From Lasiosphaeris hirsuta (lineage: Eukaryota > Ascomycota > Sordariomycetes > Sordariales > Lasiosphaeriaceae), in assembly GCA_030549175.1 (NCBI GenBank), contig JAUKUA010000003.1, forward strand, positions 868,001-932,000: a stretch of DNA of 64,000 nt, in the 5' to 3' direction. The notes under the pieces are model-generated. The model did no database searches. It worked only from the letters and a program-made list of their open reading frames with translations, and was not told where the DNA came from. Position 1 is the stretch's first letter, and every line of letters starts with the position of its first letter. Shown here in pieces: positions 9,880 through 21,766 of this stretch. The translations under genes were made by a program, and so were the position numbers.

Positions 9880-11216
9880 GGTAGTAGACGTTCATACTAG
9901 GGACTTGGCTTAGTGTTCTACACGAGCTCAGAGGTTATTGTTTCTTTCCACCGTCTGGCAGAGCGATGGCATGAGTCGATGCAGAGGTGCCAGGTAGGTA
10001 CTCTTGGAGGATAGCGCGGGGTGGTTATGAAGGGCGTAGCAGATCAGAGCGATAATATATTGTCAAAGGGCTAGAAATACTACGCAATGGAACACAAATC
10101 TAACTGTGGTGATAAAGTAAGCCCAACCGGAATATGAAGATCATAATTCAGCTAGGATAATACTTTAAATGTTGATTAATTTAGAATTATTAGATAGACA
10201 AGTATATTAATATCAATTATATATAAGAAACCTGTTATGCCCCTCGGGGAATACAGAGCCATATATCGCTCGGAAGGACTCCCTAGGGGTCCAAGTGGGA
10301 GTCATTAGACTCTGACGAGGTTCAGAGACCCCTCAGAGCTCCAAGGGCTCTCAGATGTCGGAAAGCTTTCGGAGCTCGGAGCGCCTTCGGAGCGCGAGTG
10401 TCAGAGCTTACTCTGACACGAGTGTGAGATTCGACAAGATACGGGAAGCATATAGTAGATTATAAGACTGTTCATAAATTAGTCAAGTATTATAAATTAT
10501 ATAAGGAACCCAAAGTTCCTCGAACCTATAGTCCAAAAAGTCTCCTTATATGACTTCTGGTCCTCTGATTAGTCTAAAAGAATTAACTGTGTCAGCTGTA
10601 AGTTACTAAAACTGGCGCGCATAGTAAAAAGGGGCCCCCTCCACACCAGGTCCTTACACCGCGAGGATCTAGGGGTCGAAGAAATGGTCACAGATTTTGG
10701 CACAAGCTAGGAATTAAACATAACCACGCAGGGTATGCATGAGGGCCTCCATTCAAAGGCTCCAATTCAGGGGCGAAACGGAAAATTGTGGCCGCGACCT
10801 GGTATTGAGGGTGCAGGAGAGAGAAGCACCGGGGCGGTATATGTATTTATAGGCTTCCGTGCAAACTCGAGTTCCCCCACCCTTGGTCTGATCAAAGACT
10901 GCCATTAAGGTACCTCACCCCTTGGAGAATACCATCTCATGTATGAAACTGTCATTAATAACACGTGGCTCAGATCTCCACAGATCACACGCCAAAGGTG
11001 AAGATGAAAGGGCTGCTTGCTGGCCAGTTTTTGTTTGTCTCCCCTGAACAGAAACCACCCGTTCACTTCACACCCTAACTAAGATACCTTGTGCTCGTTT
11101 GTGTTCTTTTGATACCCTGAAGACTTTGGTTGTGGGTTACGCCAAGTCACAAGGAGACACCCCCTGGCAACATCTCAAGTCTCGCCACTCCCCACACAAA
11201 CAATCCCCCCAAACAC
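9880..11216. repeat. AT-rich and hairpin-rich intergenic stretch
   Basis: No gene is supported. At 10130-10250 the sequence is AT-rich and contains atataagaaacctgttatgc, related to the stretch near 4992-5016. From 10240 to 10440 it is packed with inverted repeats, including TGTCAGAG-CTTA-CTCTGACA at about 10408-10428 and a gactccc...gggagtc pair at about 10278-10303. A second AT-rich stretch lies at 10450-10560. This looks like a decayed mobile element or a structured repeat, but I could not identify ends. Confidence 0.35.
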
Positions 11217-12350
11217 TCACCAAACCCCCTCCTCCCTCATCCTCCTAATCAAATCCAACCCCAACTCCCCCCGCAGGACCTCCTCCACCCCCACACAATC
11301 CAACAGCTCGCGGTGGCCGTACATCAGCCCCGTCACCGCCCGCCGCATCGCGCGGTGGCTCTCGTCGCCCAGCAGCGGCGACGCATACACCCCGGCCGCG
11401 GCGCGGATGAAGTCTGCCGCGTCCCACCCAGTCTCGGCCTGCCGCTCGAACTTGGCCAGCGCCAGCGCGCGCAGCTCAGGGATGCCGTACTTGGCCGAGA
11501 GCGAGTACAGCTTGGCGTGCGTGGTGAGCAGCTGCCCGTCCTCGTTGTGGGGATGGGTTTCGGTGGGTCCCGAGGAGGCGGCCAGGGGGCTGGGTTCGGG
11601 GGTTGTTGTTGGTTCTTGGCATGGGGTCTCCCCAGTGGCCGGCGCGTCGGGTTGGGGGTCGGCTGGTGGGGAGGGAGGGAGCTTGATGGAGGCCCTGCCG
11701 GTTTTCTTCTTGCCCTTTTTCTTCTTGGGAGCGGGCGGTAGGAAGTCATCGAGGGGCTCGCTGGGACTCGGAGGGACTCCGCTGTGGTTGGCTTCGGTGG
11801 TTGAGCTGTCGGCGATGGACTCCTCCTGGGCCGGCTGCGCCTGGTCTTCGGGGTGTTTAAAGCCACTGGTGACGATGAGGGGAGACTCGGGGGTAAAGTC
11901 GTCCTGTGCAGGTCCGCTACTTTCACATGGGGGATTGCTAGGCTGAGCAGCCCGGAGCGCTTCAGGGAGCGTGTCAGAGTAGTCGAGGTGGTAGAAGTAC
12001 TCCATGGCAAGGTGAACAGCTTGCGGGTCGTCATCCTTTACCTCCACGACTGTTGGGAACCCCTAGGGCCTGTTAGTCCTAGAGACGTAGGGGGAAAGGT
12101 GGGTTGAAGCACAGCCAAACTCGGATCGCGGCATCTTTCTGCGAGATATGGAGACCGCAGACAAACCACAGCCTTGTGGACGGGGTAGGTCTTGTGGGTG
12201 CTGACGATGCTGAGGTCTGAGAACTCGGGATTGGAATACAGCCTGGAGCCAGTCAGCTCAGTCAACTTCCATCCTTCCGACTGTGATGAGCTAGGGGGTT
12301 CAGAATCCCTACCTCTTCAAGGAATTGACAAGTCTATCGTAGTGCTCCAT
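11217..12350 (-). CDS. BTB/POZ domain protein, about 337 aa, three exons
   Basis: I propose exon 1 at 12350-12313 (MEHYDRLVNSLK), an intron at 12312-12243 (GTAGGG...CAG), exon 2 at 12242-12113, an intron at 12112-12063 (branch ACTAAC, TAG acceptor), and exon 3 at 12062-11217. Spliced lengths keep frame throughout. The BTB signature is clear: NPEFSDLSIV, then KTYPVHKAVVCLRSPYL in exon 2, then VEVKDDDPQAVHLAMEYFY in exon 3. An insertion of about 150 residues rich in Pro/Ser with a Lys cluster (KKKKGKKK) interrupts the domain before the helical LYSLSAKYGIPELRALALAKFE region typical of fungal BTB proteins. BTB domains dimerise and often act as Cullin-3 adaptors, but no second interaction domain is visible, so the role here is open. 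The donor of intron 2 is weak (GTGCTT), making that junction the least certain. Confidence 0.75.
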
Positions 12351-13163
12351 TGTTGAAATTGAAGACTCTGCAAGATAGGTTTCAGCTCAGGATCCCAACG
12401 GGGCACTCCGCTGGCAAAGCCGTGGGCATCGAGACACGAGGGAAACGGCGTAGCTCTTATACCGAATTCCTCACTTCCCCACCGCCTCCCACCTTCGCAG
12501 AGCCTACCTTGACGGCCCGCATCGACAGGGCGCTCCCTCCACAATCCCCAAGCCCAATCAGCCATTCATGGCCTTGTGCAACCCTCACCGGCATGAGGCC
12601 TACCACACCGAGGGTCCAGATGCAAGAGACGAGGCTCTGAGCCAGCTGCGGCTCAGCCAGTAATGGAGTCGCAGGAGAGCGGCGAATTGGACCACCATAT
12701 CTTCAACCGTCATTTGCTGGCATGGAGAGGGGGGTTGATTCGACAGCGATGTCTGGCAGGTGGCCGGTGATTTCGCAGGTGGTGGATGCCAGCCTTGCCC
12801 GTTGCAAGGAAACTGCGAGAATCCCGACAGCCCAAAAGCATGATTCGCTTCAATGCATGCGCAGAACATTTTGCAGAATGTTAGGCAGACGAAGCACTTG
12901 GGCAGCTCGAGCATCGTCGGGACCCGCATTGCCAAATGGAAGCCGCAGTTGATGGGGGCTAGGCCCACACGTTGTCTTGTGCTGCAGGCGGAGACATGTT
13001 GTCGCGTTGGCGGGACGCTGGCCAGTCGATCGCCAGCCCTGATCGCCTCAATTCGCTCGAGACGGTGGTTGGCTGGTGTAAGTTGCAAATGTTCAAGTTG
13101 CAAGATGCAAGATGCGGGGAAGCGCATTGCGAGAATTACGCACCAAATTGTCTCGTGCCTCCC

Positions 13164-13194
<31 letters not shown>

Positions 13195-14110
13195 ATTCCC
13201 TCCAAGGAAAGAAACGACGGTAGTTGCGCCCAGGTTCTCCTTTTTCGCCGGGCGTTGGGGGATAAATTGAATTGTTGGTGGAAAGATGCCCTGTTTGATG
13301 TGGGAAGAGAGTTCGGTCCCATCTCCGGACCCTCTCACCCGGAAAGATAAGCGGGTTCCGTGGCAGTTCACAAATACCGCTCGCCCCGTCCCGGACCCAC
13401 CTAGAAACCGAAAACATGGGTCCGCTTGACTACGGCTCATCTGACATCACCAATTGCGAATGGAAACAGAGCGGTAATACCCCTAAAAAGATTATGCTAT
13501 TCTCCACCGAGATCGCTGTCTCCTCTCAAAAACTATGTACCCGCGCATACATGCAACCAGACACCATGCCCAACTGATGGGGTCTATATCCATGCTATAC
13601 CGCGCGCTATGCTTCCCGATTCCGCCAGCAATGCCTATGTGAAGAGTGAAAATCCAGAAGAAAGCCCATGCTGATCCGTGATGCCTATAAACAAGAAAAC
13701 GGTTGAAGACGTAGAAAAAGAAGCGAAAGAAGAGACATCTATAGTCGTTAGTAGTCGGATACAAAAACAACAATCTGTTACAGCCCGCCGTCCCAAAACC
13801 CTTTTGTTTTTGTTGGTTGCGCCCCTGATCACATCAGGTCGTCAATGACATGATAACATGACCCCATATGACAATTCACAACCCAAAGAAACGATCGAGG
13901 ACAAGCAAAACAAAGAAGAGAATAACAGAGGGAATGTTGAAAAGAAACACAAATAACCCATCCGTTTTTTTTTTTATTACAGGCTCCATCGGCTCAGCTT
14001 TCCATCCTTGGCACCATTACCCCCCTCAACGGGTCTCTCCTCCTCTTGCTCCTGTTGCAGCCGCTGCGACGTCAACTCAAAGTGATTACGCTGCCACTCC
14101 TTCAACCTGC
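12351..14110. other. intergenic with a long C-run/A-run homopolymer
   Basis: Overlapping open frames on both strands here have no recognisable domain and mutually exclusive reading. A 24-base C run joined to an 11-base A run sits at 13161-13195. The stretch 13490-13990 is pyrimidine/purine-skewed with several A runs and lies just beyond the 3' end of the coiled-coil gene, so it probably includes its 3' untranslated region. Confidence 0.45.
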
Positions 14111-17068
14111 TCAGCCATCCTCGGGAGCCCCGTCGCCCGGGGCGTCCCCCGCCACCGACTGAGCGTTGGCTAAAAAAGAGGGCCCTCTCCGCTGAGGGCT
14201 ACCGTTGCGGCTGTGGGCCGGCATCGACATGGTCCTAGCACGGCGCGAGCCGGGCCGCGGTACCAGTCGGCTGCGCGTGCGCACCTCCTCGAGAGCGGGC
14301 CGGGCCTGCTCCTTGGAAATGACGAGGCCTTGGGTGATGGATACAAATCCACCATCCTCGACCGAGCACATGCTGGGCCACACGACCAGCAAAATCTCCT
14401 CGGGCTCAATCTCGTCCTCGGCGCCCTCGTCAGACCCGTCCATGTGGCTGCCGTGAAGCCCGTTGTCGTGTCCGTCGAGCGTGCCGTGGCCCTGCGATGC
14501 CGTGTCGTGGAAGGCATCGGCATCCCCGGACACACTGCCACCCGAGGGCATGTCGGCCTCGACCGTCTCGAGCGGGCCATCGCCCATGGTGTCGTCGCCG
14601 TTTGCCGAGGTCGGTCCCGCTGTCATGGTCATGGTATCCGTCATGGTCATGTTGTCCTCGTCACGCATGGCTGCCTCGGTAAACTCGGGCAGCTCCAATA
14701 CCTGCCAGTCAAAGTCGTCATACGGCGGCCCAAAATAGGGCTCAATCTTCATCGTCGCCATCTGAATGCGCATCCACTGCTCGCACGCAAGACGGCAAGC
14801 CTGCTCGAGGCCGGAGCAAAAAGCTTCGAACTGCAGCGCCGACAGCAAATGCTGCACCAGCCACGAAACCTCGCGCACCACCGTCTTGACACGGCGCGCA
14901 CCCAGCTCCATCTGCCGCTCGGGCATCATCGACAAAAGTGTGGCGCGCATGTGCGCCTCGCGCGACGGGTCCTCGTCCTCGAGGATGCGCAAAAACTTTA
15001 CTAGATTCTCGTCCTCGTCGTCGAGGAGATACACGGGGCGGAACAGGTGGCGGTGGAGGGCGCGCGAGAGCACGGCGAGCACGGCGCTAATGCGCATCCC
15101 CTTGGCGGCAGGGGTGTTGGACTGCGGGAGGGGAATTTGGAGCTGGGTCGCGTGCTTGAGGTACGGCGAGTTGCGTAGGTTGGACCAGCACGACGGGTCG
15201 GCGAGGATTTGGTCGTCGATGTCGGGGCGGAAGGTCCCTTCAACGAGGGTCACAATGTTGGTCCAAATCTTGTCGAGGACAGTGACGCTGAGGCCGGGTT
15301 AGCATGGGGATATGGAGCAGGTATATAGGCAAGTGGGTGAAACTCACTAGACGTCTTCGTTCTCGCTGTGCAGCGGGATGCGGTACTGCTCGAGATCTTG
15401 GAGGCGGCCTGACGTGACTTGGAGCGTGTGCTCCGTGTCGTCCAGCTTCGACTGGAGGTCGTTTCCATGGGCAATGGCCTTGTCGGCGCGCTCACCCTCG
15501 GCTGTGAGCTTACCGTGGAGGTCGTCGATCTCGCCGTTCTTGTCCTCTACCGTCTGCTGAAGGGACGAGATCTGCTCCTCGGCCGCCCTTAGCGACTCCT
15601 GCAGGCTCTCGATTTCGGTGTTCTTCTGGGCGACGGTCCCATTGAGCGACTCAATCTCGGCATTGGCCTTCTCGAGCGCCTCCTCGACCTCTTTCTTCTG
15701 CTGTTCGAGGGTGGCAATATTCTCCTCGAGCCTCGCAATCTCGGCCTCGTTGTTAGTCTTCACCTCCTCAAGGCCCGCCTTGACCTCCTCGAGAGACGCC
15801 ACATTGTCCTTGAGCGTCGCGATTTCGGCCTCGTTGTTGGCCTTGTCGGTCTCCAGGCCGGTCTTGGCCTCCGAGAGGGACGCAATCTCCTGCGCGGCAA
15901 CCTCAGCGGCAGCGGCAGCATCCTCCTCGGCCTTCTTCTTCTCCTCCTCCACAGCAGCCTTTGCGGCCTGAAGATCGGCAATCTCACCATCCTTTGCTGC
16001 TGTCAGGTCGGCAATCTCGCCGTCCTTTTTCGCCGTTAGGTCGGCAATCTCGCCGTCTTTTGTGGCCGTGAGGTCGGCAATGGCGGTTTCCTTGGCGGCT
16101 TGGAGATCAGCCAATTCTGTCTCTTTGGACTGCTGAAGTTCCGCGAGCTTCGCCTCCTTCTCTGCCTGTAGATCTGCGAGCTCGGTGTCCTTGGCCGTCT
16201 GAAGCGTCGCCAGCTCGGTGTCCTTGGACAGCTGAAGCTCTGCGATGGCAGTCTCTTTGGCGGCTCGGAGCTCTTCAAGCTCAGTGTCCTTAGCTTGTTG
16301 GAGCTCTGCGAGCTGCGTCTCCTTCTCTGCCTGGAGCTCTGCAAGCTCTGTGTCCTTGGCCTTCTGCAGTGCTGCGAGCTTCTCCTCCTTATCGGCTTGG
16401 AGCTCCGCAAGCTCGGTCTCCTTGGCAAGTTGGAGGGCGGCGAGCTCTGTTACTTTGGCGTGCTGGAGTTCTGAAAGCTCCGTGTCCTTGGACAGCTGAA
16501 GCTCTGCGAGCCGGGCCTCCTTCTCGGCCTTGAGCTCTGCCAGTTCCTTGGCGGCCGTGTCGGCAAGCTGCGTAGCATGCTTCGCGGCAGCCTCCGCGGC
16601 CTCGGAAGCGCTCTTCTTCTCGTGTTCGAGGCTTGTCCGTGTGTCCTTGAGGTCGGCCTCGAGAGCGGCCTTGCTGGCGCTCAGCTGGATGGTCTCCTGG
16701 ATGCGGTCTTGGACGGTGCCCTCGAGGTCCTTCTTCTCCCTCTCGAGCTTCTCCTTTGTGGCTTCGAGTTCGTTGCGGAACTTGCGGTACTCTTCCATCG
16801 TCTCCCGGTGGGACATGGACAGACGGTGGTTGTGGTCCTTGAGGAACAGAAACTCGCTGAAGACATCGGCGACGAGCTTGTAGTTGGGATCCGAGGTCAG
16901 GTCCCGGATGGCGCGGACAAGGCCGTCCACCGCGTGGGTGGGGTCGGCATCGGCGTGAGAACCCATCTCGGATTCGGGGTAGTCGGGGGAGGATGCGGTT
17001 CCGCCTGCGAACAGAGCCAAGAGCGGCTCTAAGTGTGTCCCAGGGATTTGAGCTGAAGAGAAGGCCAC
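14111..17068 (-). CDS. long coiled-coil protein with 11-residue repeats, 965 aa, two exons
   Basis: Exon 1 is 17068-15348 and exon 2 is 15287-14111; the intron 15347-15288 (60 nt) has a GTGAGT donor, a GCTAAC branch site and a CAG acceptor, and splicing turns an apparent TAG stop into a Tyr codon. The total, 966 codons, stays in frame. Residues 1-90 are a short globular-looking region (DPNYKLVADVFSEFLFLKDH), 90-180 form a coiled coil, 181-367 are seventeen consecutive 11-residue units, and the coiled coil continues to about 570. A C-terminal globular region of about 200 residues follows (FRPDIDDQILADPSCW onward), ending in a disordered acidic and then Arg/Ser-rich tail. The layout suggests a structural or tethering protein, perhaps cytoskeletal or at a spindle pole, but I do not recognise a characterised family. 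Confidence 0.8.
15968..16528 (-). repeat. seventeen tandem 33-bp (11-residue) coding repeats
   Basis: Within exon 1 of the coiled-coil gene, units such as LAKETELAELQ, ADKEEKLAALQ, KAKDTELAELQ and AKKDGEIADLT follow one another with constant 11-residue spacing for 17 units (residues about 181-367). Hydrophobic residues fall at fixed positions 7, 10 and (partly) 1 of each unit. This is a hendecad pattern rather than the usual heptad one. Units 14-17 form a sub-family (ATKDGEIADLT type), suggesting recent local duplication. Confidence 0.85.
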
Positions 17069-19399
17069 CTTGGGGATGGGGGGGCCGTCCAGTTAAGGTG
17101 GACGGAGAGCGGGGAGTGTTAGTGTTCGGTGTTGACGCTATCGTCTGTCACGATGGTCTGGCGTCCAATGTGGGCCAGGTAGGTCCAGTGTTTGAGGTCG
17201 TTATGTGGTGCTGCGTGGCCGGGGAAGAGACGCCGGCCCTCGGTGACTATATACATGGCAGCGGCAGATAGGCATGCCTTGGTGAGGGAGGGGGGGCATG
17301 GGCGGGGCCTGAGGCAGAGACATCGACGATGACGAGAGCGGCAACTGAGGGGGGCCACTGACGGGCCACTGACGGGCCACTGACGAGAGGACGAGAGGCT
17401 GACCCGGGGGACGGGGTGGTTGGCAGCGGTTGGAACTGAGTCACCGCGCGAAGCTGGAGTGCAAGTCGCGGGCGCCATCAATCACGATGGGACCTCGTCT
17501 GGAGTCTGGACGCACTCTGGACGCAGCCGACGGCCGCACGGAGGCAGACGGCGGAGACTGAGTGGTGCCAAGTTCGCTGGCCATGACATGTCTAATTGCG
17601 GGTTGTCGATTGGGCTCAGCGAGGCGCCTTTGGGTTGCTGGCCCATGACAGCTTGCCAGATGGGTTGCGGCCCCAAATCCAAGTTGGAGACTCGTTGGAG
17701 ACTCGCCAATCTGCAGCGGCCCGGTCGAAGCTGCCCTTGCGAAACAGGCTTGGTACAGATTTTGGGTGGGCAAGCACAGGCTAGGGCGCCCATGCTGGGG
17801 TCCCACTGGCAGTCGCGCTGGCCAGTCCCACAGTGGGACGGCGGGTGTGTTTTGACGTGGCAGCATCCATCGCCAACGCTCGCCCGGCAGCGTCCAGAGC
17901 AACAACACCCATTGGCCCCGCTTCCCCCATCCGCCCCGTTGCAGTGCCCGTACCGCGTACCGTGCCTTCCTCGATTGTCTGGATCGTCTCTGGGTAGGAA
18001 GCCGGATCAGCGCTCCCGACAGGCGCACCGCGCTGGGGCCGCTGCCACTGGTCGCTGCTGGGCCGCAATTACCCACTACAAACACGGCAATGCTGCAAAA
18101 CCGCTCCAAAATGTGCCCAGGTGCTGCAAAATGCTGCAAAATGCTGCAAAAAAAAAATATGCTTCGAAACTGCGGCACTGCGGATCGCTCCTTCTCAGCA
18201 GGCGGTGCGCCGGCACGCTGGGTCTGACCGTTCAGCTCCGGCTCGGTTCCCACTCGATTCGCACTCGATTTGCACTCGATTCCGCCCAACCGTTGTCACG
18301 GGCCGTGCCTCACTTCTCCAGCCAAGCCATTGGGCATTGGGTCACGAGTAGGGAGCAGCGCCCCAGTGCCCGAAAAGGGGGCTGCAGCACGGCGACACTG
18401 CAGCTTTGCGATCCGTCGTGATGCTTGATGCATCGCCCCATCCGGCCAACTGGCATCTCACCTCAGGCAATTGCTGCCGCGATAAGGGCCGTCGCAGCCT
18501 GAATTGCCCCCTGATTCACCAGTTCACGACCTAGGCAAGAATTTCTCAATCTTGTCATGCTGCCAATTTGTCAATTTCGTCCGTTTCGCCTTCCTTGCCA
18601 CGTCGATTCCAGCCATTCGCGATGGGCCTCAATTGCGGCCGGCTGTCTCAGCCGAGACATCCCGAACGTAAGTTCCCCAGTGTCTTTTTGTGCCTATTGT
18701 TTGTAATTTTCCATTTTCGCAATCATCGCTATTCTGGAAAAACACTTACCACTCGCCCTGAAGCTGCCACACGCTCTGGCCTCCGCCTCACCGCCTCACC
18801 ATGGCACCTGAGACCTGACTTTCCGCTCTCGGCAGCAGTCAGACAGGGCGAGCATTCCCATCAGCCCCCACAGCTGCATCAGCTGCATCAGCTGCACCAG
18901 CCCCGTCCCCCTTAGACATACATAAATACCCCCCCATCAGATGACCTCGCCCAAGTGTGCGTGCTGTCAACCCGGTAACGCCCTGTTGGGCATTTTCCGA
19001 TCGTCCTTGATTGCTTCAATCACATTATTTATTGTTACATGACACGCATCCATGCTCGATCCATGTCGCGATCAAGCGTTCGTCGGGCTCCTAACCACGC
19101 TGCAAATCCATAACCCGTTGTTGGGCCGCAATCCCAATGCCCGAACGTGCTCTCAATCTCCGGGAGTCTTTTACCTCGGCTGTCGGCGGCAGCTTTCATT
19201 TTCCATGACCAAATTGACCATCCTGAGTGGCCGAATCTGTGACTGGTCCAGCAAGTCCTTCCCACATTGTAATCGCAAGGCAAGATCACGCCGCACCCAT
19301 GCCGCTTCGCGGTCCTTGGATACCTCTACTCGACTGTTGAAATTGCGAACTCCTCAGCCTCGAGCCCATCATCCGATGCTGCTTGGCTCTTGTCCCTCA
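17069..19399. other. long intergenic region upstream of the coiled-coil gene
   Basis: Long open frames on opposite strands overlap at 17420-18421 but neither has a recognisable domain. Short tandem repeats occur: an 11-bp unit (gggccactgac) three times at about 17355-17387, and an atgctgcaaa-type repeat at about 18120-18152 ending in an A run. The stretch next to 17068 is the presumed promoter of the coiled-coil gene. Confidence 0.45.
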
Positions 19400-21280
19400 T
19401 TTCGCTCTCAGGCGAACACCCTGGGTGCTGATGGTTTGTCTACTGGGGAGGAAAACATCCTTGACCCCGTGGCGACAGTGTTTGGCCGCTTCGACTCTGC
19501 CATGGTTTTTCCCTTTCTCAATTGCCTCGAGCAAACTCAAAGTCCATCCCAGGCGGCGCTCCCATAATGTCCACAACCACAGGTAGGTATTCGACCTTCC
19601 TCGTAACCCTGGAATCGTACGGAACATCTCCGATAGGAACCACGATATCAGGTGTTCCTAGAGTCGAATGCAGAAATTTCTTGTATACAGCCATCTTTCT
19701 GCTTCCTTCGATATTTTGAGATGGTGTGATAGCGGACCCAACTTCCATAGCCTCTCAACATGTGGCATCACATACGGTGGTCGGCCGCTATGCGAGTCGG
19801 CATACTTGTTGCGGAGTTCGTCGCTAGAATGGTAGAACTCGTTTAGGTAAGTTTTTGCAACGAGTCCCTCCAGATACTAGTCAATTTTGTCGGGTGTTCC
19901 AGCAGGATTTCTTGCCTCCCACATATCTCGAATGAACAGCTTAGCTACGGTGGCGGAAAGTGGAAGGCTGATGTCATTGATAAAGACTTCAACCAAAGCC
20001 ATCTGCCCCGAGTTGGGTACGGGCAGGGACTCCAGGAGTTGAACAATCTCGTATGACTTCCTGGTCTTTGGCGCTAGTTCGGCGATCTTTGAGGTCCAAC
20101 AGTGTAAGAGTTGTCTAAAATGGCCCAAATCTCTCGAGAATAAGCCTGGTGTAGTGGCGATGGGGGAGGTTATAACTTCCATGCTTCCAAGGTCAAGAAG
20201 GTTGTGGGATGGCCGGAACTGCCATACTCCATTTACCATAGTGGTGCTCCCCCCTCCCACCGATCATATCCGTGCCGATTGCGCAGTCAAGCCAGCCATA
20301 AGAGGCTACAGCTGCTGCGCTGCCACTGCTAGTCCCATCGGAGGACTGGTAAACATCACCGCGCGGGTTGAAGGGTGCGATGAACACGACAGCATCCTTT
20401 GGCACCTCCCGACAATTCATCGAACTAAGCTTTGAAAGACCCAAGAGATGCGACCCATCTAGAACAAGAGACAACCGCGGCGCTTGAATTGGCGGGACTG
20501 CTCACTTCGTAGTATGCTTTGTGTTGAGGGAGGTCTTTAGCCCCTCGACGTGGAATATATCCTTCACCGCAACGCGGAGACGGCGTTTGGCACCCGTCAA
20601 AATTTCGGGACATCTGGAGGGAATGATAACACCGATGAGCTCGCACAGCACGCTCCTGGTGTTCAACTGCTGAAAATGATCGTGGACTTTGTCTACCAAC
20701 AAATCAGCTAACAATGGACCGTAGCAAGCAGCCAGCCGGCCAAAGCAACTGACTGGCCTGTCTATTCTCGGTCGAAGAGCCGTGAGGAATGCTTGCTGGG
20801 GGTCGTTGAAAAGTCGGTAGACTGGCATGAGTCCTTCTCATGGCATATGTAAGACCCGTCGGATAGCCCTTCCTTGTTCGACGACCCAAGGAGAGTCACT
20901 TTTCTCCATCTCAAGCCGACATCAGAATTATGAAAAGGAATCCCAGGGCCGAACTTCTGCTGTTCGGGCGTGGTGTTGTTGATGATCACTCCATTCAAGA
21001 ACCAATTTTGACGATAGACATCATCATCTCTCTCCATCTTCATAAGGCGTCCATCGAGCCACGAGACAGATGGAGGTACATCAGGTTCTGCGGAGGCGAC
21101 GGTGATGTGGTTATGAAGGCGTGCAGTGTCAGGCAGCTCGTACTTGCAGTCGGAGGTAGCAGGATGTCGGTGGCCTAGCAACTTGAAAACCCCAGTATCT
21201 TACCTCGATCAAGCCGATGGCGACGTCCAAAATGTAGAATCCATCGAAGGTGTCACGGTTGTGTTGGACAACGCAATTTC
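19400..21280 (-). pseudogene. amidase-signature family pseudogene with at least six frameshifts
   Basis: Read from right to left, successive frames give consecutive pieces of one amidase-signature protein. An N-terminal part (GFYILDVAIGLIE near 21200) is followed by RLRVAVKDIFHVEGLKTSLN near 20550-20600 with the catalytic Lys, KLSSMNCREVPKDAVVFIAP near 20420, and the Ser-cisSer core SSDGTSSGSAAAVASYG near 20330. Then come AIGTD, VNGVWQFRPSHN near 20200, and a C-terminal part (VPYDSRVTRKVEYLPV, MGAPPGMDF) near 19550-19650. Six frame changes separate these pieces, at about 20835, 20520, 20485, 20245, 19750-19880 and 19570, and none looks like an intron. All catalytic residues are still readable, so decay is by small indels rather than C-to-T change, or the assembly has indel errors here. 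Amidases of this kind hydrolyse carboxylic amides; no intact product is expected. Confidence 0.8.
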
Positions 21281-21766
21281 TGTCAAATGATGGTGGAAAC
21301 TCAACATATCTCCAACTTCTCGGTGTTCCAGTTCACGGTGCATGACCTACACCCACGCAACCTCGCCGGGATTGACTTTTAAACAAGACGCGGGCACCGT
21401 GAGATGGGCACGCCGCCTTCAATAAACTTTCGTGTCAAGTATCATGATGAGCTACAATGGGTTCAAGCCCCGTTCCCAGCTCCACGTACTGCTGCTGATG
21501 CCTGAGTGGCTTGCTGTGTGGTGTGCGGAGCCCAGCGCTCGGAGACGGGTGGGAGCTTGCTCCTTTGTCTCAACGGCAATATTACGATTTTAAGCCTCAC
21601 CACCGTACCGAAACCTATTCTTTGTCTCCACCCACCTTCCCCTCCGGAATTCAACTACCTTGCTTCCCTTACTAATACTACAGCTCCCGTCCGGCACCAA
21701 AAATGCATTCAGCTGAGACATCGTCTTCCCCAACTCACTGGGCGAAGAAACTTGAAGAACAACAAA

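Noticed and set aside
12600..13350. Overlapping open frames on both strands around the poly-C tract
   Set aside because: Both read straight through the C/A homopolymer as poly-Pro/Lys or poly-Gly/Phe, which is a composition artefact.
14213..17032. Plus-strand open frames antisense to the coiled-coil gene
   Set aside because: Shadow frames of a GC-rich, repetitive coding region; the minus-strand frame has the regular hendecad pattern and splice signals.
17420..18421. Long open frame on the plus strand, overlapped by 17441-18289 on the minus strand
   Set aside because: Neither has a domain, a natural start context or protein-like composition, and each is open because of local GC-rich sequence. 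Both cannot be real.
19052..19567. Plus-strand open frame of 171 codons
   Set aside because: Its right part is antisense to the C-terminal remnant of the amidase pseudogene; no motif is visible.
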